Assembly: GCA_023362775.1 (NCBI GenBank)
Contig: JALMGJ010000025.1
Span: 4,729,001 to 4,793,000, forward strand
Direction of reading: 5' to 3'
Length of the DNA: 64,000 nt
Source: Charina bottae
Lineage: Eukaryota; Chordata; Lepidosauria; Squamata; Charinaidae
The translations under genes were made by a program, and so were the position numbers. The notes beneath the pieces were generated by a model. The model was not told where the DNA came from, searched no databases, and saw only the letters and a list, made by a program, of their open reading frames with translations. Of the stretch, positions 24,905-39,884 are shown in pieces. Position 1 is the first letter of the stretch; each line of letters opens with the position of its first letter.

Positions 24905-24990
24905 AGGAGTTCTTGGTGCTCTCTGGACTTGGTTGTTTGCATGCAGAGATTTAATTACCCAACTAGGCAACATCACCAACATTTATACCA
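24905..24990 (-). mobile_element. Degenerate Penelope-like terminal fragment
   Basis: Resembles the terminal region at 60721-60793 (agttcttggtgctctctg, caactaggcaacatca). The hammerhead-like core present there has decayed here: CTGAAGA is not preserved. No coding region is attached. Confidence 0.45.
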
Positions 24991-25214
24991 GCTCTTATTG
25001 GTATGTGCACCCATTAAACAACTGTGAGTAACATGCAATGTATCTACTTGTGTCAATGATCAGAGGGGCTGCCATAGCAATCAAATTCCAAATAAAGGAA
25101 ACATTCAATACTTTTTTCCCTTATGAACCCACAAAACTGCTTTTACTTTGTCAAGTAATCTAATGAAGAATGCTTTAGAATGATGCCATCAGCACATTCT
25201 TCCAAGCTACTTAC

Positions 25215-25268
25215 CAGTGTAGTAAAGATGTAATGATAGTATTCTGTCATCATTCCCATTGCTAAACC
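25215..25268 (-). CDS. GRIK2: GRIK2 exon, 54 bp (amino-terminal domain)
   Basis: Eighteen codons reading 'GLAMGMMTEYYHYIFTTL', part of the extracellular amino-terminal domain of the kainate receptor. The acceptor is a T-rich tract ending tttttag; the donor is CTG|gtaagta, near consensus. Both ends are phase 0, matching the end of the 182-bp exon and the start of the 174-bp exon. A 54-bp exon at this place fits kainate receptor genes as I remember them. The first residue is Gly where I recall Ala in mammalian GluK2; this may be lineage-specific. Flanking introns are about 11.0 kb (downstream) and 7.1 kb (upstream). Confidence 0.95.
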
Positions 25269-25575
25269 CTAAAAAGAAAAATTCAGCACACACAACATTA
25301 GCTTTTTAAAAAGTTAGATAACAATGCTTTATTATTTCTACAGTTATTCTTAATGCTGCTTTTAATCACACCTATATGAATAATGGAAAGCTCCCATGTG
25401 TATAAGAGGAAGATGTGTATAAAAGTATAGGGCTAGAATTATACTAAAACTAGGCCAAGCAAATCATTCTTGAGCAGTTAGAGCAGATAACTGGCTATTA
25501 AAAGAATTAATGAAACAAAACTGTAGATAGAAAGATTATTATTAAGCTGTTTAGGGTTGCAAATATGAAAGAAGG

Positions 25576-25577
<2 letters not shown>

Positions 25578-25619
<42 letters not shown>
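25578..25619. repeat. (ATT)n microsatellite
   Basis: About 14 uninterrupted ATT units in the intron between the 182- and 54-bp exons. Confidence 0.95.
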
Positions 25620-26099
25620 GCAGTTGCCAACCAAAAATCTAATGGAAGATGGTTGCATTAATTGCATTTATTCTATGGATCTTCATTATATAATAAACAC
25701 CTACTGAAGAAAAATAAGTTAAAAATCAATTGAGTCAAAGAAGCTAAAAAAGAAGTGCTGGCAATTAAATCTAAACCCCACTCTATAAAAAGGAAGAAAA
25801 GCACCAGATTTGAGCTCTGAACCAACATTTCTTTACATTAATGTCTAATGTGAGTAATGTCTAAAGTCTAATGCAAGTGATATAATTCAAGAAATACCAA
25901 CCACTGAATAAATGTTGTTTGTCCAACCTCCTGAAGAGCACATCAACTTCAGCTTCCCATTTTAGAATTTTCTTAATTACCTCCTTGGTTAATAAATAAG
26001 CATTCTACTGTCCTTCATGATGTTGTCATTACATTAAATTGATTAAATAACCCCAAAAGTATTTTAAACCAAACAAAAATATGCCTAAACTAGCAGCCA

Positions 26100-26430
26100 G
26101 TTAGAGGTACAAATAAGTTCAAAAGGGGCCATTGAAATCTTCCGGGTGGGGAAAATGGCAAGCTGATGCACCCCCAATGATTGGAGATGACACTGAAGTG
26201 GAGATGACCGGGCAGTGAGCCTGGACTTGCAGAGGTTCTTTGGATAAAGGAGAAGCCAAGAGATCACCCACGTGTGCTCCAGAAGGCTGCTCCTCACAAG
26301 GAAGCCCATAGGATCCAGAGGGAACCTGTGGACAAACCGCGGGTAGAGCGCCAGGAACCAAGGAAGAAACAATTTCTCAGCCTCATGCAGAGCCTGCATT
26401 AAGGATACTGGGCTCGACCCAAACCTCACT
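26100..26430. other. GC-richer unassigned stretch
   Basis: Base composition rises well above its AT-rich surroundings. A 114-codon open frame on the minus strand (26085-26429) has no motif I recognise and overlaps another frame. It is adjacent to a possible L1 3' end, so it may be part of a retroelement. No function is assigned. Confidence 0.3.
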
Positions 26431-26519
26431 TTCTAAAGCACATTTGGATATAAATATTCTGCAGCTAAAGAGATCTTCTAAACTGCAGAGCAACTAGACC
26501 ACCTAGTGAGTGCCACTTC

Positions 26520-27075
26520 GATCTGGAATATAATTAAAGAGAAAAGTAAAGAAATAACTGTAAGAGTTCAAAATTAATTGAAGGCAAGAAGCTTATTAAG
26601 AATTTGATCTACAAAAATTAAAACAGAAGATTGGAGCAGTTAAATTTACAAAACAATAAGTACTTTTCGAAAAGACTGGAAACCCTTCATGGATTTTTTG
26701 CTGGAAATGGCTAAACATGACTTGATGATTTCTGGATTTGCTGATTGAAAAGGGTTGAATATGGGAAGAAGTGTATTATGTGATGTGACCTTGATGGGGA
26801 AGGAGTGACAATAAGTATGTTTGTAACTGCTGTAAGGAAGATCACTTCTTTAAATATTTCTTTTTTTCTCTCTCTTTTCTTATTTACTGCACTCTTCCTT
26901 TATCGTTTTTATTTTTATTAATTCTGTTTTCTATATTTTTTCTATGTTTGTCTTTAAACTACCTTAATGGTTGTTATTTTGGGATTAAAAAATAAGCGGA
27001 GACCCCCACGTACACCACCTTGAACTCTCTGGAGACAGATTATATAAATGCAGTATCAAATGAGTAAATTATTAA
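26520..27075 (+). mobile_element. Possible L1-like LINE 3' end
   Basis: Near 26660-26750 the plus strand reads 'RKDWKPFMDFLLEMAKH' and then a stop, like the C-terminus of vertebrate L1 ORF2. A long T/C-rich 3' UTR and an end resembling squamate LINE termini (ccaccttgaactctctgga...tatataaat) follow. The evidence is one short peptide plus composition. Confidence 0.4.
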
Positions 27076-27579
27076 ATGTGGGATTTCAGCACAGGAAGAG
27101 TAAACTAGATAGAAGAAGGCTATTCTAATATACAAAAAATAAGGGTTCTATTCCACATTTTTCCAACTCTAAAGCTGGTGATATTCACCATTACAAATAT
27201 AAAGCAACAGCACCAGGCTTTTTGAGTCACCAAGGTTAAAACAGCAGTCAAGTGTTTGATTCCTCCATATTGGTAATCAAAGATATGGGAAATAGGACTG
27301 GGAACCATCTAGGCACATTCTAGGAATTCTAAAATTACAAAGTAGCCATGCTGGCTAAGGAAGATTGGAGGTGTGAACTGTGCCTTACACATCTGAAAAG
27401 AACCATGGTACAGAAGGCTAGGCTCCAAGACTGTGGAATTCTTGCTTTTTATTTCAGAGGCCTACAGCATGTGAAGAAGCAACCTGAGACCAGTTAGGTC
27501 ACCAGTTAAGTCGCTTCAAGAGCTCCAAGGAATGTCATGCCTCTCCTTCGCTACATCACAGCTACAACCTTAGCATGCT

Positions 27580-27643
27580 GGCTGTGGAATTCTGGGAGTT
27601 GAAGTCCACACAGCTTAAAGTTGCCAAGGTTGAGAAACGCTGA
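27580..27643. mobile_element. hAT MITE, single arm
   Basis: ctgggagttgaagtccacac ... ccaaggttgagaaacgctg equals one arm of the foldback MITE at 53315-53449. The other arm is absent. Confidence 0.65.
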
Positions 27644-27669
27644 TCTAAGAAATACTCATGTTTCTAAGC

Positions 27670-27972
27670 CAGAGCTTTCCAAACTGTGTGTCGCGACACA
27701 AAAGTGTGTCGCCTGCGGGGCCCAGATGTGTCGCATCAAAACCCGGAAGCGCTGATGGCGCGCCACCAGGCCATCAGCACTTCCGAGTTTTCCCCCTGCG
27801 ACAGATGAAAATCCGAAAGCGCCACAGCCACGGCAGCGCACAAAAAATGAAAGTGGCAGCAGTGCTTCCGGGTTTTTGCGTGCTGCCGCAACGGCGGCAC
27901 TTCCAGGTTTTCCCGCGTCGACACACCAACGGCGGTTGGTGTGTTGCTGCGGGAAAACTTTGGAAAGCCCTG
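27670..27972. mobile_element. hAT-type MITE with GC-rich interior
   Basis: Ends CAGAGCTTTCCAAA / TTTGGAAAGCCCTG. The perfect 8-bp duplication TTCTAAGC lies at 27662-27669 and 27973-27980. The interior is rich in CpG, with gtgtcgc and gcttccgggttttt words. No transposase. It differs from the 7605-7872 element in ends and core but has the same TSD length. Confidence 0.85.
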
Positions 27973-28062
27973 TTCTAAGCCATATTCTGACCACCCCCTC
28001 CCCCACTCACATGTCCCCTCAAAATTTTGAAGATGATATATAATTAAATATATATATGCTAT

Positions 28063-28137
28063 AGAATACAGCACCATGATTGCATGTAGAAATCTCTAAG
28101 ACTCTGGCTGGCTGGCTCATGATCTATCCTGCTTATT
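28063..28137 (+). repeat. Local duplication, parent segment A
   Basis: About 75 bp (agaatacagcacc to cctgcttatt) recurs in direct orientation at 29466-29557 with a small expansion and a few differences. Confidence 0.8.
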
Positions 28138-28138
28138 G

Positions 28139-28220
28139 GATATCTGACTGACTGACTGACTGACTGACTAACTGACTGACTGACTGACTGACTGACTGAC
28201 CGACCGACCGACCGACTGAC
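28139..28220. repeat. (TGAC)n / (CGAC)n microsatellite
   Basis: TGAC units pass into CGAC units and back, consistent with a CpG-type variant block. Confidence 0.95.
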
Positions 28221-28370
28221 TATTGGTATCTCTTCAGACATTGCTGCTGACAGTTACAAAAGGGGGGAATTATTCAATTCACAAGAAGGAACAAATACTT
28301 ATTTTCAGGGCTGCTTTTTTGCTTCTTTTGTACATAAGTAGCTTGGCACTCCCTGCTTGTAAAAAAAAAG

Positions 28371-28428
28371 AGATAATTCAGCAAAGAAAAACCTTTTATA
28401 TGTACAAAGGAAAAGGGCTATAAAACAA
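28371..28428 (+). repeat. Local duplication, parent segment B
   Basis: 58 bp from agataattcagc to ataaaacaa whose exact reverse complement is at 29387-29444. Confidence 0.85.
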
Positions 28429-29063
28429 GGGTACCACTCTGTTCTAATCCTTATAGAGCACCTATTTGTTTTTGCTGACATGGGAACTATCAAAAGCTAC
28501 ATTTGCTGTTCACTTACACCACATTGTACATTATAAATAATGCAGCTTGGCTGATGGACTTATTGTTCTGGTTGCTTGGATGTTGCCAGTGTTTTTTTTT
28601 TAAGCTAGCATCACTCTAGTAAACATTTTGGACCCAAATGTTTTAATGCAGGTGAAAAATCATCTGGAGTCAGCAATTTCAGATTTATGTTTAGGCCATG
28701 AAACTTAGTTCTAACTTTTTCTTGGTGAGTAAAAAGAATGTTCATCCTCACAAGGAACATTGCTCATGTGAAGACTCCTATCATAAGCCCCATTTTCCTG
28801 CCATGAAAGAAAGCTTCTTTTGTCTCACCCAGAAAAGGGTTAGAAGCAAAGCTGGTATTTTGAACACAAGGGGGACCTCCATAATCATGCTCAGGCAGTT
28901 GAACTGTGGCTCTCAGCAATGTAAATGTTGTCTGCCTCACTGGTTGCAAAAATTAGAAATCTGTACCAAAGCACACTCAAGTTTAGCTGCTGCACAAGTG
29001 CGTTATCAAAACCAACCTGAGATAATGTTCATTTTGCAAGCATGCGGAGAAGTGCTGTAGAAT

Positions 29064-29386
29064 AAAGGTAAAGGTAAAGGTTCCCCCCGCACATTTGTGC
29101 AGTCGTGTCCGACTCTAGGGGCCAGTGCTCATCTCCGTTGGTTAGCCAAAGAGCCAGCGTTGTCCGAAGACGCTTCCACGGTCATGTGGCCGGTATGACA
29201 CATGCGGAACGCTGTTACCTACCCACCGAAGTGGTACCTATTCATCTACCTGCATTTGCATGTTTTCGAATTGCTAGGTTGGCAAGAGCTGGGGCGAGTG
29301 CGGGACCTCACTCCGTCACGCGGGGCTAGGGATTCGAACCTCCAAACTTGCGATCTTCCGATCAACAAGCCTGGCGTCTTACCCGC
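29064..29386 (-). mobile_element. Squam-like SINE, head clipped
   Basis: On the minus strand this is the ggggcgtggtggctca SINE lacking its first ~16 bp. The break is exactly where the inverted 58-bp copy begins (29387), so the later rearrangement used or destroyed the SINE head. Confidence 0.85.
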
Positions 29387-29557
29387 TTGTTTTATAGCCC
29401 TTTTCCTTTGTACATATAAAAGGTTTTTCTTTGCTGAATTATCTTTTTTTTTTTTTTTTTTTTTTGACAATACAGCACCATTATTGCATGTGGAAATCTC
29501 TAAGACTCTGGCTGGCTGAATCATGAACTGTCCAGCTCATGATCTATCCTGCTTATT
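29387..29557. repeat. Rearranged copy: inverted segment B, T run, direct segment A
   Basis: 29387-29444 is the reverse complement of 28371-28428 without mismatches. A run of about 21 T follows. 29466-29557 then repeats 28063-28137 in direct orientation with a small internal expansion. The source order has been changed. Confidence 0.85.
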
Positions 29558-33351
<3,794 letters not shown>

Positions 33352-33410
33352 AATAGCCGCCTAGAGTCCTCCGATAGGGAGGGGATAGGTGGGGTATAAA
33401 TATGATTAAT

Positions 33411-33412
<2 letters not shown>
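33352..33412 (+). mobile_element. L2-like LINE 3' terminus
   Basis: gccgcctagagtcc ... ggtggggtataaatatgatt is a LINE 3' hairpin of the L2/CR1 type. Its tail has grown into the GATA array that follows. Confidence 0.5.

Positions 33413-33485
<73 letters not shown>
33413..33485. repeat. (GATA)n microsatellite
   Basis: About 18 GATA units seeded at a LINE 3' end. Confidence 0.95.
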
Positions 33486-33794
33486 GGCAAACAGAATTTA
33501 AGACTGGAAAAACATGAGAATGTGAAAAAAAACAGAGCTGACAGGTGCATTCATCCCTACTTCTGAGGCTGATAAAAATAGCAGCTCTTTACTTCTTTTA
33601 TAGCAGTCACAAGAAACTTCACTTGCCACAAAATTCTTTGTAGTAATATACAGCAGCAACATGATTTATCAGCTCTAACTAAAACTAAACTTATGAAATA
33701 CCAGCAATATAATACTAATACAAATCTAAACTGTAATAACACTCCCTTTCTTGATTACTTGTTTCTCCTTAAAAAGAAAAGCTAAAATGATTCT

Positions 33795-33796
<2 letters not shown>

Positions 33797-33828
<32 letters not shown>
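33797..33828. repeat. (ATC)n microsatellite
   Basis: About 10 ATC units. Confidence 0.9.
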
Positions 33829-33831
<3 letters not shown>

Positions 33832-33852
33832 AATTTAATGGCTCGAGTTAGT

Positions 33853-33935
33853 GATGTCTGATTAGTAGCTGATTATGTGCCATCAAGTTGTTTTTGACTC
33901 CTAGCGACCACATAGATTTCCTCCATGAGGAGTCC
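33853..33935 (-). mobile_element. RTE/BovB LINE 3' fragment, antisense
   Basis: On the minus strand it reads gtggtcgctaggagtcaaaa then acttgatggcacataatc, the end of the BovB ORF and its stop. It is a different subfamily from 3280-3379. Confidence 0.6.
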
Positions 33936-35454
33936 GATTAGTAACACCATTTTATTGACAATGAAAAGGTGAGGAACTACAAATTTAAATCTTAGGAAAA
34001 GCTGAATTTTAGGTAGAACTTCCCTTCAAAGATACTATCCTTTCTACTTATATTAAGAAAAATGGGTAGCCCCAACGCACTCAGTGGTCATGCGTACATT
34101 ATTTAGTGACATTTCACTCAAGCCAAACAGCTAATTAACTCAAAGTTTTATTGAAACCACTTCAAGTGATTAAAATAATGAAAAGATATTTATCTTTCGA
34201 TACCTCCTTATACGTAAGACATCGTCTGTCAAAATGTTCTTCCTACAGGGCATTTCTTTTTCTCAAAAAATACCTTTTATCACATCACACTGCTAAGCTC
34301 TACAAATATACCACAATGTTTTGATGGACGACTATGTATCACATATTTTAATCCAAATGGATAGATAGCTAATGGTTAAGTCTGTAATTTCATGTTCATA
34401 GTCAAAAGCAAATTCAGCTTTCTGAAACTTATTCCCATCTGCAGTATATAATGCCTTCCAGTATAAATCCAAGATTGATTGATATTTTAAATTATGGGCA
34501 TGCATCCACTCAGTGTTATTTGATGTATTATTAACTGGGTGAAAGTTTCCCTTGATACAAACCAAATTCCTTGTCCTTATTATGTTAGATTCTTTTTTTA
34601 ATTTAAAATTTAAATAAGTAGGAAGTTACATGTAGTACAGTGAAGTATCAGCTTCCAACATCATTCTTGTTCCCAAGAATGTATCTCAGCCCAATATAGT
34701 CCTCCAGAAGCATATTTTTAAAATAAAAATGCTGTGAGGCTACAACCAAATATTTTATTTGGAAATGAACTCACAGAGCGGGCGGGGGGGGGGGGGGGAA
34801 CGAAGGCAAACTGGGGTCATAGAAGGCAGGCTGGGAGAGCTGGATAGGTTGGTCGGGGACAACCTCATCAATGTTTTTCATACATGGGTGGGTTTTGACT
34901 GATCATGTTCACCATGGCAATCATTTTATTAATTATCAAAGCCCAATGCAGAGGTGCTCAATGCATTCTCCCAAAAGTCCCCATTTGTGCTGGCTAGTCT
35001 CAGAGTCTCAGAGTCTGCTGACTCCTCACTGGAGTCCTGGGGCAGAGGCTGGCCCAGTACACCATTGCCAAAAAGGTTACCTCCACTGAACAATACTATA
35101 AATGAGTATAAATCAAGACCCTTAAGATCCCAGTGCTGAATATACTCCTCTCAAAACCCTGATTGCAAACCCTCCAGCAATCTCCAAATTTGGTGCCAAA
35201 GTGTAATTTTTAAAATGATGTAAACTAGAAATTACGATTATATGACTGAAGGATAATTGTATAATACTGTGTTTGATTTTTATTAAATATAAATTACATT
35301 ATATCAGATTTAGGTTTTGTCTGTTTTTTTTAATACATCTCTCAGAGGCCAAATATGACCCTGAGCTTAGCACAGTTGTACAACTCTGTGTAAATGGATA
35401 CTTAGAATTAATTTGGGGATTCAGACACAGTGGTGTAAGAACTGGATGAAAACT
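33936..35454. other. Intron sequence with one G run, unassigned
   Basis: Mostly AT-rich. A run of about 15 G at 34783-34798 is followed by a GC-richer 300-bp stretch (to about 35090) containing tandem cagagtct words. I cannot assign it to a family. Confidence 0.3.
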
Positions 35455-35784
35455 AAGGTAAAAGTAAAGGTTCCCCCCGCACATTTGTGCAGTTGTGTCC
35501 GACTCTAGGGGCCGGTGCTCATCTCCGTTTGTTAGCCGAAGAGCAAGCGTTGTCCGAAGATGCTTCCATGGTCATGTGGCTGTATGATGTGCGCGGAACG
35601 CTGTTATCTACCCACCGAAGTGGTACCTATTCATCTACTTGCATTTGCATGCTTTCGAATTGCTAGGTTGGCAAGAGCTGGAGCTAGTGCGGGAGCTCAC
35701 TCCGCACGCAGGGCTGGGGATTCGAACCTCCGAACTTGCGATCTTCCGATCGACAAGCCTGGCGTCTTACCCGCTGAGCCACTA
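35455..35784 (-). mobile_element. Squam-like SINE, nearly full length
   Basis: Minus-strand copy from the tRNA-related head (ctgagccactac on the plus strand) to the tttaccttt end. The head ends before the usual cgcccc. A second copy lies 112 bp further on, in the same orientation. Confidence 0.85.
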
Positions 35785-35896
35785 CTTTCTTTAAAAATGA
35801 AAAATGTATTTCCTACATACTCTATAGCTTCAGTGATGTTTGTTAAATTCTTTCATCAATCATAGACCTCTTGAATTTTAAATATTTATTTATTAG

Positions 35897-36232
35897 TAAA
35901 GGTAAAGGTTCCCCCCGCACATTTGTGCAGTCATGTCCGACTCTAGGGGCCGGTGCTCATCTCCGTTTCTTAGCCGAAGAGCCAGCATTGTCCAAAGACG
36001 CTTCCACGGTCATGTGGCCGCATGACGTGCACGGAACGCTATTACCTACCCACCGAAGTGGTACCTATTAATCTACTTGCATTTGCATGCTTTCGAATTG
36101 CTAGGTTGGCAAGAGCTGGGGCAAGTGCGGGAGCTCACTCTGTCACGCGGGGCTAGGGATTCGAACGTCCGAACTTGCGACCTTCCGATCGACAAGCCTG
36201 GTGTTTTACCTGCTGAGCCACCATGCCCCTTC
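35897..36232 (-). mobile_element. Squam-like SINE, full length
   Basis: Complete minus-strand copy flanked by the 11-bp duplication TTATTTATTAG (35886-35896 and 36233-36243). This separate target duplication shows it inserted independently of the copy at 35455. Confidence 0.88.
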
Positions 36233-36243
36233 TTATTTATTAG

Positions 36244-37091
36244 ACAGTCACCCAATTTGCAAAAAGCAGCTCTGTGTGACTTATAATTTGTAGGAGTATA
36301 AAAAACACCCCCAAAAAAACATAAATATATCCAAGACCATTTTTTTTTACCATTTAGGAAAATAAGTAAATTTCAACATGTTTAGCATGTTTATAGAAAG
36401 GTAGACTTGCCCAGTTTAGTTTCCAGCAAAAGGCTTTTTGCCCCACAGTATTTATTAGCCCTTCATTCATGTCACTTCTTTAAAATCAACAAATATCTCT
36501 GGGTGGGTCATAATGCAATTCCTGCAGGCCTAGGAAATGCCTAGCCAACTTCTTTCCTGACTGTAGCTCTCTTCAGGTAGTGTAGGAACCAGAAGATTCA
36601 TCTAGTGGGCAATCCAATTAAACTCAACCTCATCTGCCAGTATGGCTCAAATGATTCCTTTTTCCTACAGACATTTGTGAATTCAAAGTGAATCCCTGGA
36701 CGAAGAAAACTGAATGTGCCAAGCTTTTCAGTGAGTCACGAATCCCAGCTTATGTGGAATTCAACAAGCAGATATCTATGAAAAGGCCAGTTTCTCTAAT
36801 GCCTGAACAGGAGTTATGGAAAGACTATTCCAAATAATTCAGAAAGATGACACCGGTAGACTCCATTTTGTGACAGCCAACATGAGCCAACAGATAGAAC
36901 ATCTGATTATCACCGATGAGAGAGTTGGCTTCCAATTTCAGTTCAGCTAGTGGGATACCATCCTTCACCTTCAGTGAAGTTTTGCTTTAATTCTGTTGTC
37001 AGAATAATGTTTTGAAAAGACAAATCAGTCTTCATTTAAAGCATTCCATAAAAGATAAACGCTCCCTCCACAGGTTGTTGATGAAGTTGTT
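36244..37091. other. Intron sequence, no feature recognised
   Basis: AT-rich unique-looking sequence with no recognisable motif. Confidence 0.4.
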
Positions 37092-37570
37092 GATGAAGGC
37101 ATGGGTCCAGGTTACCTGTCAGGCAAAGAGGGCATGTTACGGACCCTGTCCATGAGAGATTGTCGATTGGCAGGGTCCAGGAGGAGGGCCTTCTCTGCCA
37201 TAGCTGCCACCCTTTGGAATAAGCTACCCCCAGAGATAAGGCAATCCCCCACTCTCCTGGCCTTCCGGAAGGGACTCAAGATGTGTCTGTGCCACCTCGC
37301 TTGGGGTGGAAGGGGGGATAGTACGTCGTGGGGGTGGCTGGCACTGTGATGGAACCCCAGGCAATTTGAACAAGACTGTGATTCACCATCTTGGGTTTTA
37401 GATTTTATATCTTATATTTTAGAGCTTTTATTATATTGTATATTTATATTTTTAATGTATCTTTTTAATTGACATTTAATTTTTATTGTTTTAATTTGTT
37501 GTAAACCACCCAGAGTCGTTATGAGATGGGCGGTGGAAAAATACGATAAACAAATAAATAAATAAATAAA
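37092..37570 (+). mobile_element. L2 fragment, C-terminal region and 3' UTR
   Basis: Encodes the L2 C-terminal motif pattern (EGMLRTLSMRDCRLAGSRRR, FSAIAATLWNKLPPEIR) in one open frame (37101-37349), then a 3' UTR with the accacccagagtcg hairpin and AAAT tail. 5'-truncated. Confidence 0.85.
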
Positions 37571-38901
37571 GTTGTCTTGACAATCATACAAAAAAAGTTT
37601 GCCATTGCCTTTTTCCAGGTTGTTGTCTTTTTTGTGTTTTGCAATACAATTATGCATATCTAGCTAGCTAGCTAGCTAGTTATAGCTGACCCCCACCCAA
37701 AAATGGAGAGATCCTCCTTAATGAAGGACACCCCCCCATATTAACTCAAGGTTTTAAATAATAGCAAAATTAGAAACAGGCAGCATGACTTTTCAACATG
37801 AATTTCTATTCTACCATTTTTTCTTTAAACATTTTTAGAAAAGGATTTTAAGTAGCAGCTGTATCTAGATGTAGTGGGTGAGATGTATATTTCCTACTGC
37901 CCTTTCATCAGCAGTGTGGACTGAACCCTTTAAACTCAACTGAAATACTTTTTTGACTCTTTAAACAAACTGTTCCTCCTTGCTGTGAATGATAGTGCTT
38001 GGAATTCTGCCACTCAATGGCTATAAAAATGTAGGAGGAGGAGCTTCAGAAGCTGCCCCCAGTGTGAATTTCAGGAAAAACAGTAGGAGAGGTTTGCAAG
38101 ACCTCCAGCTAGCAGCCATTTCAAAAGAGATTGGTCTCTTCCCTTTCCCATCAGGCTTCCCTTCTACCAGCACACCAAAAAACAAAACAAAATGTCCCCA
38201 TTAGCAACTTAGAAGTGTCTTTTAGACACTACATGTGATTCTCTGCAATCGTCTGGTGTTTCTATATGTTTTGGAAGCAGGTAGGATACTCGGAATAGAA
38301 GCAATGTCTACTAGACCTTAATACTGTGAAGATTAAATTAATCTAACAGTATATCATATAGAACAAGATAGGAACAAAATAGTAAGCATAATCCTGTTCC
38401 AATATACAAGATAGGCAAGCAGGATTATAAATTACCATGTTTTGATGCCAGGTTACTTCCTGCTCTTTTATTATGTCTGCTAGTTTTTCTGCTAACATGT
38501 TTAATGCTGTAATACATAGAAGAGTGAAGAGGAAGAAGAAAAGAATAACAAATCAATTTATCATTAATTGATTATTAACTGTATGCTACAAATTCATCCA
38601 CAGAAATGAATACTTATACCCCATCATCAGAAGGTGATGCATTAACTGTTCACAAATGTTGAGTATGTGAATGGATTATCAATGAAGCCTTAAGGATGTC
38701 TCACTGAATTCTATTTAACCATCTTCATTTATAAAAACTCAATAGGGTTTTCTAAAGAGCCTCTTGGGAAACTTTTAATAGCACTCTGCCAGCCATGGAG
38801 CACTGGAATCCTACCTTTGAGAATGAGTTAAAAGTTATAAGAGAAGACAGAGAAAGAGGAATAACAGATAAGAAGAGAGTAACAAACAGTACAACATATA
38901 G
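37571..38901. other. Intron sequence with a short (CTAG)n run
   Basis: AT-rich, unassigned. A palindromic tagctagctagctag run is at 37660-37680. Confidence 0.4.
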
Positions 38902-39085
38902 GAATTAAGGAGGCTGCATTCTGCTATGTTATTCCATTGGTCCAACTTGCTCAGTGTTATATAATGTGACTGATGCTGTTCTGCATGATTTCAGATACAA
39001 AACTATTCTAGCCCTGGAAATATTTGGGATTGAACCTGGCACCTTCTTCATGCAAAGCAGACACTCCACTGCTTAACAAAATATA
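38902..39085 (-). mobile_element. Third SINE family with tRNA-Ala-like head, antisense, old
   Basis: The minus strand reads gtgtctgctttgcatgaaga and a box-B-like ggttcaatccc, then cactgagcaagttggaccaa and gcagcctccttaattcc. This layout matches a diverged reptilian SINE with a tRNA-Ala-like head as I remember it. Many substitutions, so older than the other SINEs here. Confidence 0.6.
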
Positions 39086-39752
39086 TCCTGACAAAATAAA
39101 TGTTTCTATTATTAGTACTGAAGGCTAAGGTACAGGATTAGAACTTGTACCCATGAGCAAACGTAGCATGCTAATAAGAATTTAAAAAGAAGACTGCACC
39201 AAGAAATGATGAGAATGAAATGTTCTCTCTACAGGGGATCAAAAGCAGGTTTCATATTATACACTAAACCTTTTTTTTTTTAGTATGGGTTGCTGAATAA
39301 GCCATAGCAACATGGTTCATGCAAAATGCTAAGCAATGAGTGAAGGGGTTCATACATTGCACTGACAAAAGTAAACAACATTATAGCTTAAGACAATGGC
39401 CCTAGAAATATTCTACAGACAGTTCCATCATGAGTCTATAACATCCTGAATTTTACAATCAAGGGAATCAAAGATCAAAAGAAAAACTATTCACATCATA
39501 TAATTTGCCCAGAGTATTCACACCAACTTTTCAGCCCAGCTGACTTGTTCTTGTTTCCAAGAAAATATGCCCCATTTAAGAAACTATAAAATCCTCCATC
39601 TATATCCCACCCTAATAGAAAATGAGCAAATGACCATTCCTCAGGCTCACAGGAAGAATGGGAATGTATGTCTATGAAGGTTCTCAGTCATCCAGGTGGA
39701 ATTGTCTGTAGCTTGAATCATGTCAACTGGATTTCTATTTTCTTAGTGGAAA

Positions 39753-39784
39753 CGTTTCACTCCTTATCCAAGGAGCTTCTTCAG
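39753..39784 (-). ncRNA. Hammerhead-like ribozyme core in the PLE terminus (left arm)
   Basis: The minus strand reads CTGAAGA, then a hairpin with a 6-bp stem CTCCTT/AAGGAG, then GAAAC. This is the order of the hammerhead core (CUGANGA, stem II, GAAA). Hammerheads are known in PLE terminal repeats. Stems I and III are not clearly seen, so activity is unproven. Confidence 0.55.
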
Positions 39785-39884
39785 TCTGAGTAAAGTTAGT
39801 AAGGGAATCCTTAAATATGTTTCTAGGCTGGCTGTGTGACCTTGCACCTGGGGCTAGGTCATGGTTATTTTGAGATGTTTGTTT

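Noticed and set aside
34783..34798. G run as a quadruplex or regulatory site
   Set aside because: A single homopolymer run without a supporting pattern; may be a sequencing-length artefact.
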